This document shows, piece after piece, positions 17,150-25,323 of a stretch of DNA of 64,000 bases. The notes beneath the pieces are model-generated. The model was not told where the DNA came from, did no database searches, and worked only from the letters and a program-made list of their open reading frames with translations. Each line of letters begins with the position of its first letter. The stretch's first letter is position 1. The stretch is from Yoonia sp035117555 (lineage in GTDB: Bacteria > Pseudomonadota > Alphaproteobacteria > Rhodobacterales > Rhodobacteraceae). The stretch spans positions 62,001-126,000 of the forward strand of contig NZ_JAYKPK010000003.1 of NCBI RefSeq assembly GCF_035117555.1, written 5' to 3'. The translations under genes were made by a program, and so were the position numbers.

Positions 17150-18163
17150 ATGAAGGTCATCGTTTCAAAGCTGCCCCTTCTAAAAAAAGATGCAATTGAA
17201 ACTGCGAAGCTGATCGCTGCGCGGCGGAAGCGTAGGGACGACCAGAACACCATCTTCGATCATGATGATGAAAGCTATCTAACGAGCATCCAGAGCGGTG
17301 ATGTTTATGAGCGCCAAATCCTGGAATGGATTTGCGACAGGTATGAAATTGTCAAGGGCAATGCCGATCACGCAATGTTCGAAAGGCTTGAACCTGTCAG
17401 GGCAGGCGTAAAGTTGTGTGGCCCTACGTCAATCGATGAGATCGATCAAATCATTGCTGTCCTGTTCGATGAAATGCCATGGCAGCGCGAGGCCCTGAAT
17501 ACCATTCACAAAGCTTGGAGATCGGAGCCTGACCGGCTTCCACCCATCCTGCTGTACGGCCCCCCGGGTTGGGGGAAATCAACGCTGGCGCGCCGGCTTG
17601 GCGAACTGTGCAAGAGACCAACCGTTGTACTTGACGCCGGATCTGCTGGTGCGGCGATGAGAATTGCGGGCGCGGAGCGAGGTTGGAGCACGGCGGCTCC
17701 GGGGGTACCGATTGAAATGATCATGTCTCACAAGTGTGCCGATCCGCTGATCGTGATCGACGAAATCGACAAGGTCGGATCAGTTAATTCACTGTCAAGT
17801 GTCAAGTCATCACTTGCGGATGCGTTACTGCCGATGCTCGAAGCCGGCACAGCAGCCCAATGGCAATGCCCCTATTTCCGGGTGTCTTTTGATATGCGAA
17901 AAGTCGGCTGGGTCCTGACAGCGAATGACTTGTCGAAAGTCTCAGATCCGCTTCGAGACCGATGCCTCCTCGTCAGCTGCCCAAAGCCTGAGCGGCGTGA
18001 CATCATCGCAGCATGTACCAAGCTCGCTCAGGCTTTGGGCCTAGAGGATCCAGATATGGTCGGTGAAGCCGTCGCGGCGGCGGGGATGAAGCAAAGCCTG
18101 AGGGGAATGTCGCGCATCATCCTAGCTTTGAAGCGCTCGGCTGATGAGCCGAAACTCAACTAA
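17150..18163 (+). CDS. AAA-family ATPase
   Basis: About 337 residues from MKVIVSKLPLLKKD (an upstream in-frame start at 17099 would overlap the PrtN start). Walker A is GPPGWGKST, Walker B LIVIDEIDK, and sensor 1 lies in GWVLTANDLSKVSDPLRDRC, with the arginine-finger-like DPLRDR. The layout resembles the AAA module of Lon-like or ClpX-like proteins, but no protease domain follows. It is followed after 356 bases by an unknown protein. Role unknown: possible remodeller, anti-phage protein or replication loader. It lies outside the core phage modules, as accessory genes often do. Confidence 0.75.
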   Translation: MKVIVSKLPLLKKDAIETAKLIAARRKRRDDQNTIFDHDDESYLTSIQSGDVYERQILEWICDRYEIVKGNADHAMFERLEPVRAGVKLCGPTSIDEIDQIIAVLFDEMPWQREALNTIHKAWRSEPDRLPPILLYGPPGWGKSTLARRLGELCKRPTVVLDAGSAGAAMRIAGAERGWSTAAPGVPIEMIMSHKCADPLIVIDEIDKVGSVNSLSSVKSSLADALLPMLEAGTAAQWQCPYFRVSFDMRKVGWVLTANDLSKVSDPLRDRCLLVSCPKPERRDIIAACTKLAQALGLEDPDMVGEAVAAAGMKQSLRGMSRIILALKRSADEPKLN

Positions 18164-18519
18164 AAATCCATCATCACAAAAACGTTATGCACCATAGTTC
18201 CGGGTGCATAACGATCAAAAAACGGGGTTGGCTTGTAAAAATCAAGGATATGATCACTTCTTTTCGGAAGATTAGCAATGGGTTTCAACATACTGATTTT
18301 ATGAATTTTTTTAAAGAAAGTAGATCAGGGTAGCTGAACTTTTGGGTGTGTCTAATATTATGTATTTGAATACATAATGCCATCTAATTATTTGATTTTG
18401 TTAGATATTCTATTTGTATATTTTCGCAGAGGGGGCTTGCGCTGATGAAGAGATCGCAACATCTCTGAGGTACGCAGAATAATCTGCGCATATCACTCTA
18501 TGAAAAACGGAAAACAACC
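18164..18519. other. AT-rich intergenic region with palindrome
   Basis: 356 bases with no gene. Besides the hairpin at 18183-18213 it holds a perfect inverted repeat ATTATGTATT-TG-AATACATAAT (18357-18378). The region is much more AT-rich than the phage average, consistent with a regulated promoter for the downstream gene. The palindrome is a candidate operator. Confidence 0.5.
18183..18213. terminator. Perfect 11-base inverted repeat after the AAA ATPase gene
   Basis: Arms CGTTATGCACC and GGTGCATAACG around a 9-base loop, starting 20 bases past the stop. The flank on the left reads TTTTTG on the minus strand and AAAAAA follows on the plus strand, so it resembles a terminator for minus-strand transcription or a bidirectional element; it could also be a protein site. 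Confidence 0.5.
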
Positions 18520-19647
18520 ATGTACGACCAGATCATCAACGACATCGCAAAGCGTATCATCTCAGAGATCGATCCCCAGCCGCTCCATGACGCATGCAGC
18601 GCGGAAGTTCCCAACGGTATCCCTCAACAGCCTGGCTACGATGCAAAGGACTCAGAAGAAGAGGATGACTCGTCTGAGTCATCCGACATGCACCTCCGCA
18701 AGATGATTGCCAATGTGCGGCGATACTACGACACGCACGAACTGGACTTCATCATCAAAGCTCAAACAGATATCGAGAATGCCAAGCGCTCGCCTGGTTG
18801 GAATAGCTTCGAGATTGGTTCAGCTTTCACCATGCCAGCCATTTTGCGCATGATCGAGAGACAGGCCGGTGAGTGTGATGAGACTTTTGGCGTGCTTGTT
18901 GACACTGTTTTCGCCGTCGAGAAGCTTCTCGATGAACGTTCTGGCAAGGAGTCAGTCGATATGTCACCGTATGACTTTATGGTGGAAGCCATCAGTTCTA
19001 CGAAAGCATTTTTCAAGACCGGTGATCGTTCATTGATTTTTGATGCACAAGATCACGCCCGTAACGCCTGCATGTTTCCTGCCGCGGATACGCTCAAACA
19101 GCATATGATGTTTCTGGCATTCTATGACGCGATCAATTCTGTAGTGAAGGCTGAGGAGCGTGTGGGATGGGGCGCTTCAGAAAGCTCTGATCCCATTTAC
19201 TGTCTCTATACGTGTGAAGAGATGATTAGCGTGTCCACTGACTCTGCGCTCTACCATGATATCCAGAAAGTTTTTGTCGGGTCGGTTAAAGAAGCCCGGA
19301 CAAAGCTGAAGACTGCTATGAGCGAAATCGAAAACATTCTCATGATCCGAGGATGGATCCAGACCGCAGTTGAAATCGTGGATAATGGTGCCAATGGTGC
19401 CTGCGAATTTCGCATTGATACCGCTGAATCCCTTGTGAAGTTGATTAGCTCAAGCTGTCAGGACGAAGAAATCCAGGACGTTGCTGTTGATCTTCTCGAT
19501 GCGATCAGGAAATCAAAAAACGTTTCTGAAATGCAGGTAGGGGCTGACGAAGATATGCACAGATATCTGGCCAAGCGTGCCAAGGATGCGCGAAAAAATA
19601 TCAAAGAGGCCGTCAAGGAGCTTTCGAAATACGCTGATCCTTCTTGA
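18520..19647 (+). CDS. Hypothetical prophage protein, 375 residues
   Basis: No family recognised. The N-terminus is helical, then a very acidic Ser/Glu/Asp stretch (residues about 46-56, EEEDDSSESSD). The rest is predominantly helical with Lys/Glu-rich ends (ARKNIKEAVKELSKYADPS). No membrane segment, signal peptide or catalytic motif visible. It lies alone on the plus strand between the AAA ATPase and the lysis cassette, behind a bidirectional terminator, so it is probably an independently expressed accessory gene. The upstream palindrome suggests tight control. Confidence 0.7.
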   Translation: MYDQIINDIAKRIISEIDPQPLHDACSAEVPNGIPQQPGYDAKDSEEEDDSSESSDMHLRKMIANVRRYYDTHELDFIIKAQTDIENAKRSPGWNSFEIGSAFTMPAILRMIERQAGECDETFGVLVDTVFAVEKLLDERSGKESVDMSPYDFMVEAISSTKAFFKTGDRSLIFDAQDHARNACMFPAADTLKQHMMFLAFYDAINSVVKAEERVGWGASESSDPIYCLYTCEEMISVSTDSALYHDIQKVFVGSVKEARTKLKTAMSEIENILMIRGWIQTAVEIVDNGANGACEFRIDTAESLVKLISSSCQDEEIQDVAVDLLDAIRKSKNVSEMQVGADEDMHRYLAKRAKDARKNIKEAVKELSKYADPS

Positions 19648-19671
19648 CCTGCATCACCCTATGAAAACCAA

Positions 19672-19702
19672 AAGGGCGGCCACTGGCCGCCCTTCCTCAT
19701 TC
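19672..19702. terminator. Bidirectional terminator between accessory gene and lysis cassette
   Basis: Perfect 10-base arms AAGGGCGGCC (19672-19681) and GGCCGCCCTT (19685-19694) with a 3-base loop. On the minus strand it is followed by TTGGTTTTC, ending the late transcript just after the o-spanin stop; on the plus strand CCTCATT follows. Confidence 0.75.
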
Positions 19703-19930
19703 ATCAGGGCTGAAAAGGTCTTCAGCAGCTTCCGCTGCGCTTTTGCAGTCTCGCCAGCCCGCCACCGCTTCAGAATGGGCGCGCGCAAGGTCCCTGTACG
19801 TATCACCAGGTCCCAGCCGGCGGCGGTCGTCTGGATCAAGGCATTCGAAAGCCGTCGTCTCGATCTCAGAGAAGCGGGCAGGCGCGCAGGCTGACAGGCT
19901 GATGTATGTGAAAAACAGAAACCACTTCAT
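19697..19930 (-). CDS. Outer-membrane spanin lipoprotein (Rz1-like o-spanin)
   Basis: A 77-residue protein starting MKWFLFFTYISLSACAPA. A short signal ends in a lipobox LSAC, so Cys15 would be lipidated. It starts 6 bases below the stop of a membrane-anchored coiled-coil protein, in the usual i-spanin/o-spanin order. Unlike lambda Rz1 it is not Pro-rich. o-Spanins fuse the outer membrane with the inner membrane at the end of lysis. Assignment is by position and lipobox, not by family similarity. Confidence 0.65.
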   Translation of the reverse strand: MKWFLFFTYISLSACAPARFSEIETTAFECLDPDDRRRLGPGDTYRDLARAHSEAVAGWRDCKSAAEAAEDLFSPDE

Positions 19931-19935
19931 GACAA

Positions 19936-20229
19936 TCACTCCCACAGACCGGACGGCAGCGCAGTGTCGATACAGGCATCCTGCACCTGCGCGACAGCGT
20001 CGTCCCGATAGCGCCTGTCCGCGGCGATCTGCTCGGCATCAAGGCGGCGCTGACGCTCCACCTGAACAATCTGTTCTATTGTCGCCAAGCGGTCTTCAGC
20101 TGCGCGCAGATCGTCCAGGGCGGACGACCTGGACTGCCAAAGCAACAACCCGGCCAGGCTGACAGCCGTGACAACAAACAGGGGTAAGGCAGCTTTGAGA
20201 GCCGCAATCTTCATGCTTGCGAAAATCAT
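19936..20229 (-). CDS. Inner-membrane spanin (Rz-like i-spanin)
   Basis: A 97-residue protein with one N-terminal membrane anchor (LPLFVVTAVSLAGLLLW) and a periplasmic coiled coil (DDLRAAEDRLATIEQIVQVERQRRLDAEQ). This is the architecture of Rz. Its start overlaps the holin stop by 4 bases and the lipoprotein follows it, completing a holin-spanin pair cassette. A second ATG at residue 6 is equally possible. Confidence 0.7.
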   Translation of the reverse strand: MIFASMKIAALKAALPLFVVTAVSLAGLLLWQSRSSALDDLRAAEDRLATIEQIVQVERQRRLDAEQIAADRRYRDDAVAQVQDACIDTALPSGLWE

Positions 20230-20486
20230 TCTTCATATCCTCTTGATCGACTGTCTTTGTCAGCGTTCATGTCATCCCACGCAGCACCGAAAACGTATGA
20301 CCCAACAACGGAACCCGCGAGCAGGATTAAGCCGTTGGCGATCGCTTCATGAAGCCGGAGATCCTCACCAAAAATGATCAGGTAACCAACCCCCAGGGCG
20401 GAGTAGACCAGGGTCGCGATGATGACGCGGCGCCTGATCCGCCAGGACCGTTTGACGTCATCTCTCATCACGCGGCCGCCAGCCAT
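20226..20486 (-). CDS. Putative holin
   Basis: An 86-residue protein with two membrane segments (VIIATLVYSALGVGYLIIF and GLILLAGSVVGSYVFGAAW) joined by a short charged turn, a basic N-terminus and a charged C-terminus. This is class II holin topology. It sits between the endolysin and spanin genes and overlaps both. No specific family recognised; identification is by topology and place. Holins permeabilise the inner membrane to release or activate the endolysin. Confidence 0.7.
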   Translation of the reverse strand: MAGGRVMRDDVKRSWRIRRRVIIATLVYSALGVGYLIIFGEDLRLHEAIANGLILLAGSVVGSYVFGAAWDDMNADKDSRSRGYEE

Positions 20487-21145
20487 TTGGCGACTTGGAA
20501 ACCGGGGCAGGCTTTGGCAGCATATTCGTTATGGCCAGATACCCGCTTGATCGTCGTCCTGCTCTTGATGTCATCGATCAGCCAGCGCGCGGCAGTATCC
20601 TGAGCAACTGTGAAGTTGTCGGAGAACCTGTCACGCTCAGATGATCCGTGACCCCCAAGCAAGCAGATCCCAATCGTGCCGGAGTTCTGGCCCATCACAT
20701 GAGAACCAATGACATTTTCAGCACGGCCAGGCAGGATCGAGCCATCCCGGTCTATCAGCCAGTGATAGCCAATGTCTCGCCAGCCACGTTCTTTGACATG
20801 CCAGCGCCGGATCTCTGCGAACCTCTCAGCAAATGTCCTGTCAGACATCCAAAGCGGCCGCGTCGCGCTGCAATGCATGATGATCTCGTCGACAACATGC
20901 CTTGCCTTGCCCTGATAGATAACCTTCAGCCCCGGGATAGATGAAAGCGCAGCAATCGTATCACGATCAAGCTGACCAGTCTGGCGCAGCCCTGCGGCGC
21001 GCTGGAAAGACATCACTGCGGCGGCAGTCTGCCGCCCCCAAAGCCCATCAAAGGGCCCTGGGGGGTGGCCGGCAGAAGCGAGTATATGTTGTGCTTGACG
21101 GACATTCCTAGATGATAGCCTATGTTGTGCTTGACGGATATTCAT
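20468..21145 (-). CDS. Endolysin: peptidoglycan-binding domain plus N-acetylmuramoyl-L-alanine amidase
   Basis: A 225-residue protein. The N-terminal peptidoglycan-binding domain (residues about 15-68, GPFDGLWGRQTAAAVMSFQ) precedes an amidase_2 domain with zinc ligands His91 (IIMHCSATR), His205 (SGHNEYAAK) and Cys213 (ACPG), and GYHWLIDRDG in between. All are present. No signal peptide is visible, so export through the holin is expected. The first 24 residues contain an in-frame 12-residue duplication (NIRQAQH / NVRQAQH). AGG lies 6 bases before the ATG. Confidence 0.9.
   Translation of the reverse strand: MNIRQAQHRLSSRNVRQAQHILASAGHPPGPFDGLWGRQTAAAVMSFQRAAGLRQTGQLDRDTIAALSSIPGLKVIYQGKARHVVDEIIMHCSATRPLWMSDRTFAERFAEIRRWHVKERGWRDIGYHWLIDRDGSILPGRAENVIGSHVMGQNSGTIGICLLGGHGSSERDRFSDNFTVAQDTAARWLIDDIKSRTTIKRVSGHNEYAAKACPGFQVAKWLAAA
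21085..21143 (-). repeat. Tandem 36-base-period duplication in the endolysin start
   Basis: A 23-base segment (21085-21107) recurs at 21121-21143 with one mismatch. The offset of 36 bases keeps frame and adds 12 residues. Confidence 0.85.
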
Positions 21146-21166
21146 AGATACCTGCGCTTTCTTTTT

Positions 21167-21186
21167 CTCTCTGAAATCAACAAATC
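21167..21186 (-). promoter_or_regulatory. Phage leader motif before the endolysin
   Basis: On the minus strand TTTGTTGATTTCAGAGAG, directly after the metallophosphoesterase stop TGA. An almost identical block follows the stop at 45014. It lies about 22 bases before the endolysin start, upstream of the actual ribosome site. Confidence 0.55.
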
Positions 21187-22495
21187 ATGCAGCAGAAAGC
21201 CATTTTGGCGGCTGCGTCTGGTCTGGTGCTCCACGTTCGTCGTTTTCCCCCAGCGTGATCTCGAACCGAGTTGTGATGCCGCGGTCTTGATGCACGAAGA
21301 ACAAGGACTGCTCAGGCTTGTTGGCTGGGACCTTCAGAAAGCGGCTGGCATATTCGTCCCAGCCCTTGAGGGCGCCATTGACGATGACGCCCGGAAGCCA
21401 CAGCGGCTGATGCCAGTGACCGATGATGAGATGGTCGAACTCACGTCCGATGCTGCGGCTATACTTGCCGACTTTCATCGCGCCGCGCATGATGGGCCCA
21501 AGGCTGCCGATGATACCATCACCGCCTTTTACGCCGAGATGATCACCGTGCGCCGCAAGGAAACGGATGCCATAGATCTCGAAGAATTCTTCGTTTGCTT
21601 CGCCGTATGAAAACGTAACGCGGGGATCATCTTTGAAATGCTTGTCCAGCAGAGCATAGATCAACCAATCCGCGTTGCGGTGAACGTAGCCCTTGGCCCG
21701 AGGGCGCTTGTCAAAGACCCGGCCGTGGTTGCCGCAGACGGCAGGGCAGTGAACGGCGCCAAATTCGTCAGCCAAGGTTTCCAGCGCCCATTGCAAAAGA
21801 GAAACGGCTTCAGGTATCGACTGCAAAACGGACAGCTCATCTGTCGCTTCAAGCTCAGCATGCAGCTCGCCTGATACGAAATCGCCAAGTAGGGGCACAA
21901 CAATACCAGGGAACTGCTGATTGCCCATATAATTACGGCTCAGATGGACAACGCGCTCAACCAGCTCATGCACACGAGCACGGGCGATACGGACGTTGAA
22001 CTCATTGACGCCGTGTATCTCGCGCGGGTTGACTGTTTCACCGAGGTGCCAATCGGAAAACATCACAACTGGCACCGACTGTCCGGCGCCGGCCTTCTTC
22101 GGCTGGATCAGCCACTTCGGCTTTTGGATCGGCGTATCAAAAACGTCCTGCAGCATATCAAGAACAACATCGCGTTCAGCATCTGCAAGATCCTGTTTGC
22201 GCAGACTTGCGCGGGCTTCATTCGCCGCGCGCTCAGCGGCAACGCGTTTCCGCCGCTCTGTTTCGATATCTTCGCGGGGCTCTTCGACTGGCGCGAATGC
22301 GCGGACTTCGCGCTGAACGCTCAACGAGCTTGCGATGTCAGAGTCGTCGAGAAAGCCCTCGCGATATGCCGCAGCGATAGTGCGGATCATGGTCGTATTC
22401 GGGATTTCCATCGTCTTTGCAGTCTGTCCGACTGAGCCTGTTTTTTTGAAAACTTTGGCGATTTTTTCAAGTTTTGCTGATGAAGTGTTCGGCAT
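21185..22495 (-). CDS. Calcineurin-like metallophosphoesterase with N-terminal HTH-like segment
   Basis: A 436-residue protein. Residues about 5-60 look like a helix-turn-helix (GSVGQTAKTMEIPNTTMIRTIAAAY), followed by a charged coiled coil (about 70-110). The catalytic domain holds every metal ligand motif: SDWHLGE (Asp148, His150), LLGDFVSG (Asp205), CGNHGR (Asn256, His257), AAHGDHLG (His316, Asp318) and IIGHWH (His360, His362). It lies between the tail-fibre block and the endolysin. Substrate unknown: nucleic acid (Mre11/SbcD-like) or nucleotide are both possible. Similar genes occur in other phages, commonly annotated only as metallophosphatase. Confidence 0.85.
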   Translation of the reverse strand: MPNTSSAKLEKIAKVFKKTGSVGQTAKTMEIPNTTMIRTIAAAYREGFLDDSDIASSLSVQREVRAFAPVEEPREDIETERRKRVAAERAANEARASLRKQDLADAERDVVLDMLQDVFDTPIQKPKWLIQPKKAGAGQSVPVVMFSDWHLGETVNPREIHGVNEFNVRIARARVHELVERVVHLSRNYMGNQQFPGIVVPLLGDFVSGELHAELEATDELSVLQSIPEAVSLLQWALETLADEFGAVHCPAVCGNHGRVFDKRPRAKGYVHRNADWLIYALLDKHFKDDPRVTFSYGEANEEFFEIYGIRFLAAHGDHLGVKGGDGIIGSLGPIMRGAMKVGKYSRSIGREFDHLIIGHWHQPLWLPGVIVNGALKGWDEYASRFLKVPANKPEQSLFFVHQDRGITTRFEITLGENDERGAPDQTQPPKWLSAA

Positions 22496-22516
22496 AGCAG
22501 ATCCTTATTTGTTTGG

Positions 22517-22762
22517 TTATTTGCCGATCAGCGCATCCCATCCAAGCCAAGCGGCCATGCCCAACGCTGCAACGAGTGCTGAAAAGAAAGTCTTCAGCCC
22601 GTAGCTTGTGCCTCGGCGCGCCTGGCGCAGGAATTCAATGTCTGATCGAAGTTGGAAAATGTCGTCTGGACTGTTTGGGTCGACGCCGAGATTTTGGAAT
22701 ACGCGTGAAACGGCACGGTCTGCAGCTTCCTGCGCAATCTGTCTCATCTCGGAATCCGTCAT
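22517..22762 (-). CDS. Small phage membrane protein
   Basis: An 81-residue protein: a helical cytosolic part (MRQIAQEAADRAVSRVFQNLGVDPNSPDDIFQL) and one C-terminal membrane helix (TFFSALVAALGMAAWLGWDAL). The start at 22762 is set by GCGAGAG 8 bases upstream, which is part of the phage leader motif. Proteins of this plan are frequent next to tail and lysis genes, but no function is assigned. It could be a second holin-like or superinfection protein. Confidence 0.65.
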   Translation of the reverse strand: MTDSEMRQIAQEAADRAVSRVFQNLGVDPNSPDDIFQLRSDIEFLRQARRGTSYGLKTFFSALVAALGMAAWLGWDALIGK

Positions 22763-22770
22763 GTTTTTAA

Positions 22771-22799
22771 CTCTCGCAGCTTTCAACAACTTTAACATA
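22771..22799 (-). promoter_or_regulatory. Phage leader motif with -10-like element
   Basis: Minus strand reads TATGTTAAAG then TTGTTGAAAGC and GCGAGAG, close to the leaders at 41286 and 31999. The GAGAG serves as ribosome site of the gene starting at 22762. No convincing -35 was found here. Confidence 0.5.
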
Positions 22800-22833
22800 T
22801 GTACACGCTTAGAAAAACGCATACACGTTTTCG

Positions 22834-25323
22834 TTACACCGCTATGAAGAAGCTTTTATTCATAGCTGCGAATGCTTTCGAGAACCCGCCGGCCAGAAAA
22901 GTAGGCTCTGCCACGAACTCTATTGAAAGCGGCAGGGCGAGCTGACCGTGGCTGTTTGAGCCAATCACATAGACATCGCCGTCCGCCGTCATCATCAGTG
23001 CGTGTTGATATCCGCATCGGATCCAGCTGAATGCGATCGGCGAGATCAGTGCAATCTGATTTCTCTCAAATGCTGTGCCCATTTTGCCAGTTGCGTAGAG
23101 ACCGGCGGAGGTCGAAAAAAGCAAGAAGCTTTCGTTAAGATCTCCGCCAAGATCCCATGCATCAAACGCAACTTTGATGTTCGAGATGACTTTGAAGTCG
23201 TTCGAAAACAAAGGGTTGCTTTGTGAACCAATCCCCATTTGCGGAATGGCATTCCAGTCCCCAACACGAGCATTCCCCGCACCCCAGAGGCGATCTTCAT
23301 AACGAATGACAGATGAAAGTGGCGAAATGGCAGCCCTGGGCCTGACACGCTGAGCTGGAGCAGATGAAGCTCTGAGCTCGCTCGATATCCCCGAGAAACC
23401 CAGTCTTCCCAGTGTTGAATCTCCAAAGCCGACAAGCTTGTCGTATCTGTGAAACAGCCCGGACCCATCACTATAATCAAGCGCAAGAAGATCCGGGCGG
23501 ACGGCGATTAGACCGTCTTTCTCAAGCCACTTTGACCATCCGTCCGTTTCACGACCCGCAATGCTGCCGGTCGTCATGTCACCGACAGCCGCACCATTTT
23601 CACTTGCAGCGATTGGCAATGAGCCGCTGAATGCAGTTCGAGTTTCTTCTGCGACAAATTTTGCAACGACTTGATCAACAACAGCCAGACCCAGGTTTCT
23701 TCCGTAAGAAGCCTGCGGTGCATTGGCTATGGCCGGGATCGTTATTGGAGCACAAGCCAATCTGCGCGGCTGAGTAAACCGAGAGCCCTTCGAGGAAATA
23801 GATGAAAGTCTCGCCCCAGATGTTGTGGCAGATGCACCAAATTCAAAGCTTCCGCCAAAAGTGTCGATAACAATTTCCGAGTTTGATGCGTCTGTGATCG
23901 GCGAGTCAAAAAAAACGTCAACAAAGCCGTATCCGATCGCGAAGTCATCAGGATCAATATCTGCTGTTCCGCGAGCTAAGATGACAGGATCTGCGCTCGA
24001 CAGACGGCCTCTTCGAATCTGAACGCCGATTCTTTCTTTCTTAAAAACAGATCTAACGGCGATGCGGACTCCGACCGTATGTCCTGATTCTACAGGAGGG
24101 AAGGCAGATTCCAGGCGAACGATCTTCGCATTTTCCGTATCACTTGTTTGCAAGTAAAAGTTTGCAGAATTGGTTCCGAACCACTCCGTCCATTCCGATC
24201 CGTCAAATTCAAGTGTTTGCCCGACGAAGTCATTCTGAGCGTTATACCTTGAGACGCGAAAATCAGCTAGCGTCCAGTCGATATCCACAACATATTGACC
24301 CGGCGGGAGAAGAACTTCAGATCCGTCATCAGTTACAAAAATCGGCTGAGACGGCGTCGATGAGGTAAAGCTCAGTGTTGCGAAAACCGTTGACGTTCCG
24401 TCAAGAAATTCGGCCATTGTTCCGGCGTGAATGACGGCAATGACGGGTGTGGCGGTCGTAAATAGTCTTTCGGGAAGCTCGTTGTTTGCTTGGCGAGAGT
24501 CGATATAGACACTCTTTACCAAAGCCGCAGACGGCAATGTAAACGGTGTTGCATATCTTTTTGATACCAACTGCCGACTGCTGCCGCCACTTGTTGCGAG
24601 ACTTCCTTCTGTTGCTGAAAGAGCGAAGGGAGTGCTTGTCACATATCTCCGACCGGCGTCGACATAATCAATGATATCTGGCATCGCGCCCGTTGTCGGA
24701 GTGACTTCAGGAATAATTTCACCATCATTCAGCGTTCCTTCACCCGCCACATGCATAACATATGCATCACTGACAGCATATGTCGCCCGGGGACCGGCGC
24801 CGACATTTCGCATGCGCGGCACGCCTGGCACGATGCTCGCAGGCGTAAAATTGAAAGCACCGGGCACGCCAATACCAAACTCGCCGTTGATTTGCTCTCC
24901 GGCGACATACAGATAGCCACGGAAGCCTGTGCCCGCCCCCTGCCCAGATCCGACGACCAGCTCTTCCGTATGACCGCCGATAGGCGGCGGCCCAATGAAC
25001 ACACCGTTTTCGTCAACGCCACCGATTGTATAGTCCGGCTGCCTGCCAGGATTTCCAAAAATTCCTGGTGATTCATAATCATCAATGCGAGGAAAAAGAC
25101 CTTCAGCATCGATGAGATCAAGATCTTCAATGTCTTGAAGAAATTCTTCTTCTTCAAGAGCTGCTCTCTTCTTCTCAAACGGTGTCTGACCTTTCGCTTT
25201 GATTGCCGCCGGGCCGCCGCGCGCGGTCCGCGCACCGGTTGAGCGATCAGCACCAGTCTTCTTCTTGCGCGGCTGCTGCGCGGGCACAAGCTGTGTCTGG
25301 CGGATATATTCTTCGATACTCAT
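22834..25323 (-). CDS. Putative tail fibre/receptor-binding protein with RCC1-like C-terminus
   Basis: An 829-residue protein. The N-terminus is basic, disordered and Ala/Lys-rich (residues about 15-50), followed by an acidic segment. The long middle is beta-rich with repeated short strands. The last 200 residues resemble RCC1/beta-propeller repeats (GYQHALMMTADGDVYVIGSNSHGQLALP). It is the largest protein at the distal end of the tail block and overlaps the preceding gene by 4 bases, as expected for a tail tip or fibre protein. Host-binding role is inferred from position and architecture. Confidence 0.65.
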   Translation of the reverse strand: MSIEEYIRQTQLVPAQQPRKKKTGADRSTGARTARGGPAAIKAKGQTPFEKKRAALEEEEFLQDIEDLDLIDAEGLFPRIDDYESPGIFGNPGRQPDYTIGGVDENGVFIGPPPIGGHTEELVVGSGQGAGTGFRGYLYVAGEQINGEFGIGVPGAFNFTPASIVPGVPRMRNVGAGPRATYAVSDAYVMHVAGEGTLNDGEIIPEVTPTTGAMPDIIDYVDAGRRYVTSTPFALSATEGSLATSGGSSRQLVSKRYATPFTLPSAALVKSVYIDSRQANNELPERLFTTATPVIAVIHAGTMAEFLDGTSTVFATLSFTSSTPSQPIFVTDDGSEVLLPPGQYVVDIDWTLADFRVSRYNAQNDFVGQTLEFDGSEWTEWFGTNSANFYLQTSDTENAKIVRLESAFPPVESGHTVGVRIAVRSVFKKERIGVQIRRGRLSSADPVILARGTADIDPDDFAIGYGFVDVFFDSPITDASNSEIVIDTFGGSFEFGASATTSGARLSSISSKGSRFTQPRRLACAPITIPAIANAPQASYGRNLGLAVVDQVVAKFVAEETRTAFSGSLPIAASENGAAVGDMTTGSIAGRETDGWSKWLEKDGLIAVRPDLLALDYSDGSGLFHRYDKLVGFGDSTLGRLGFSGISSELRASSAPAQRVRPRAAISPLSSVIRYEDRLWGAGNARVGDWNAIPQMGIGSQSNPLFSNDFKVISNIKVAFDAWDLGGDLNESFLLFSTSAGLYATGKMGTAFERNQIALISPIAFSWIRCGYQHALMMTADGDVYVIGSNSHGQLALPLSIEFVAEPTFLAGGFSKAFAAMNKSFFIAV

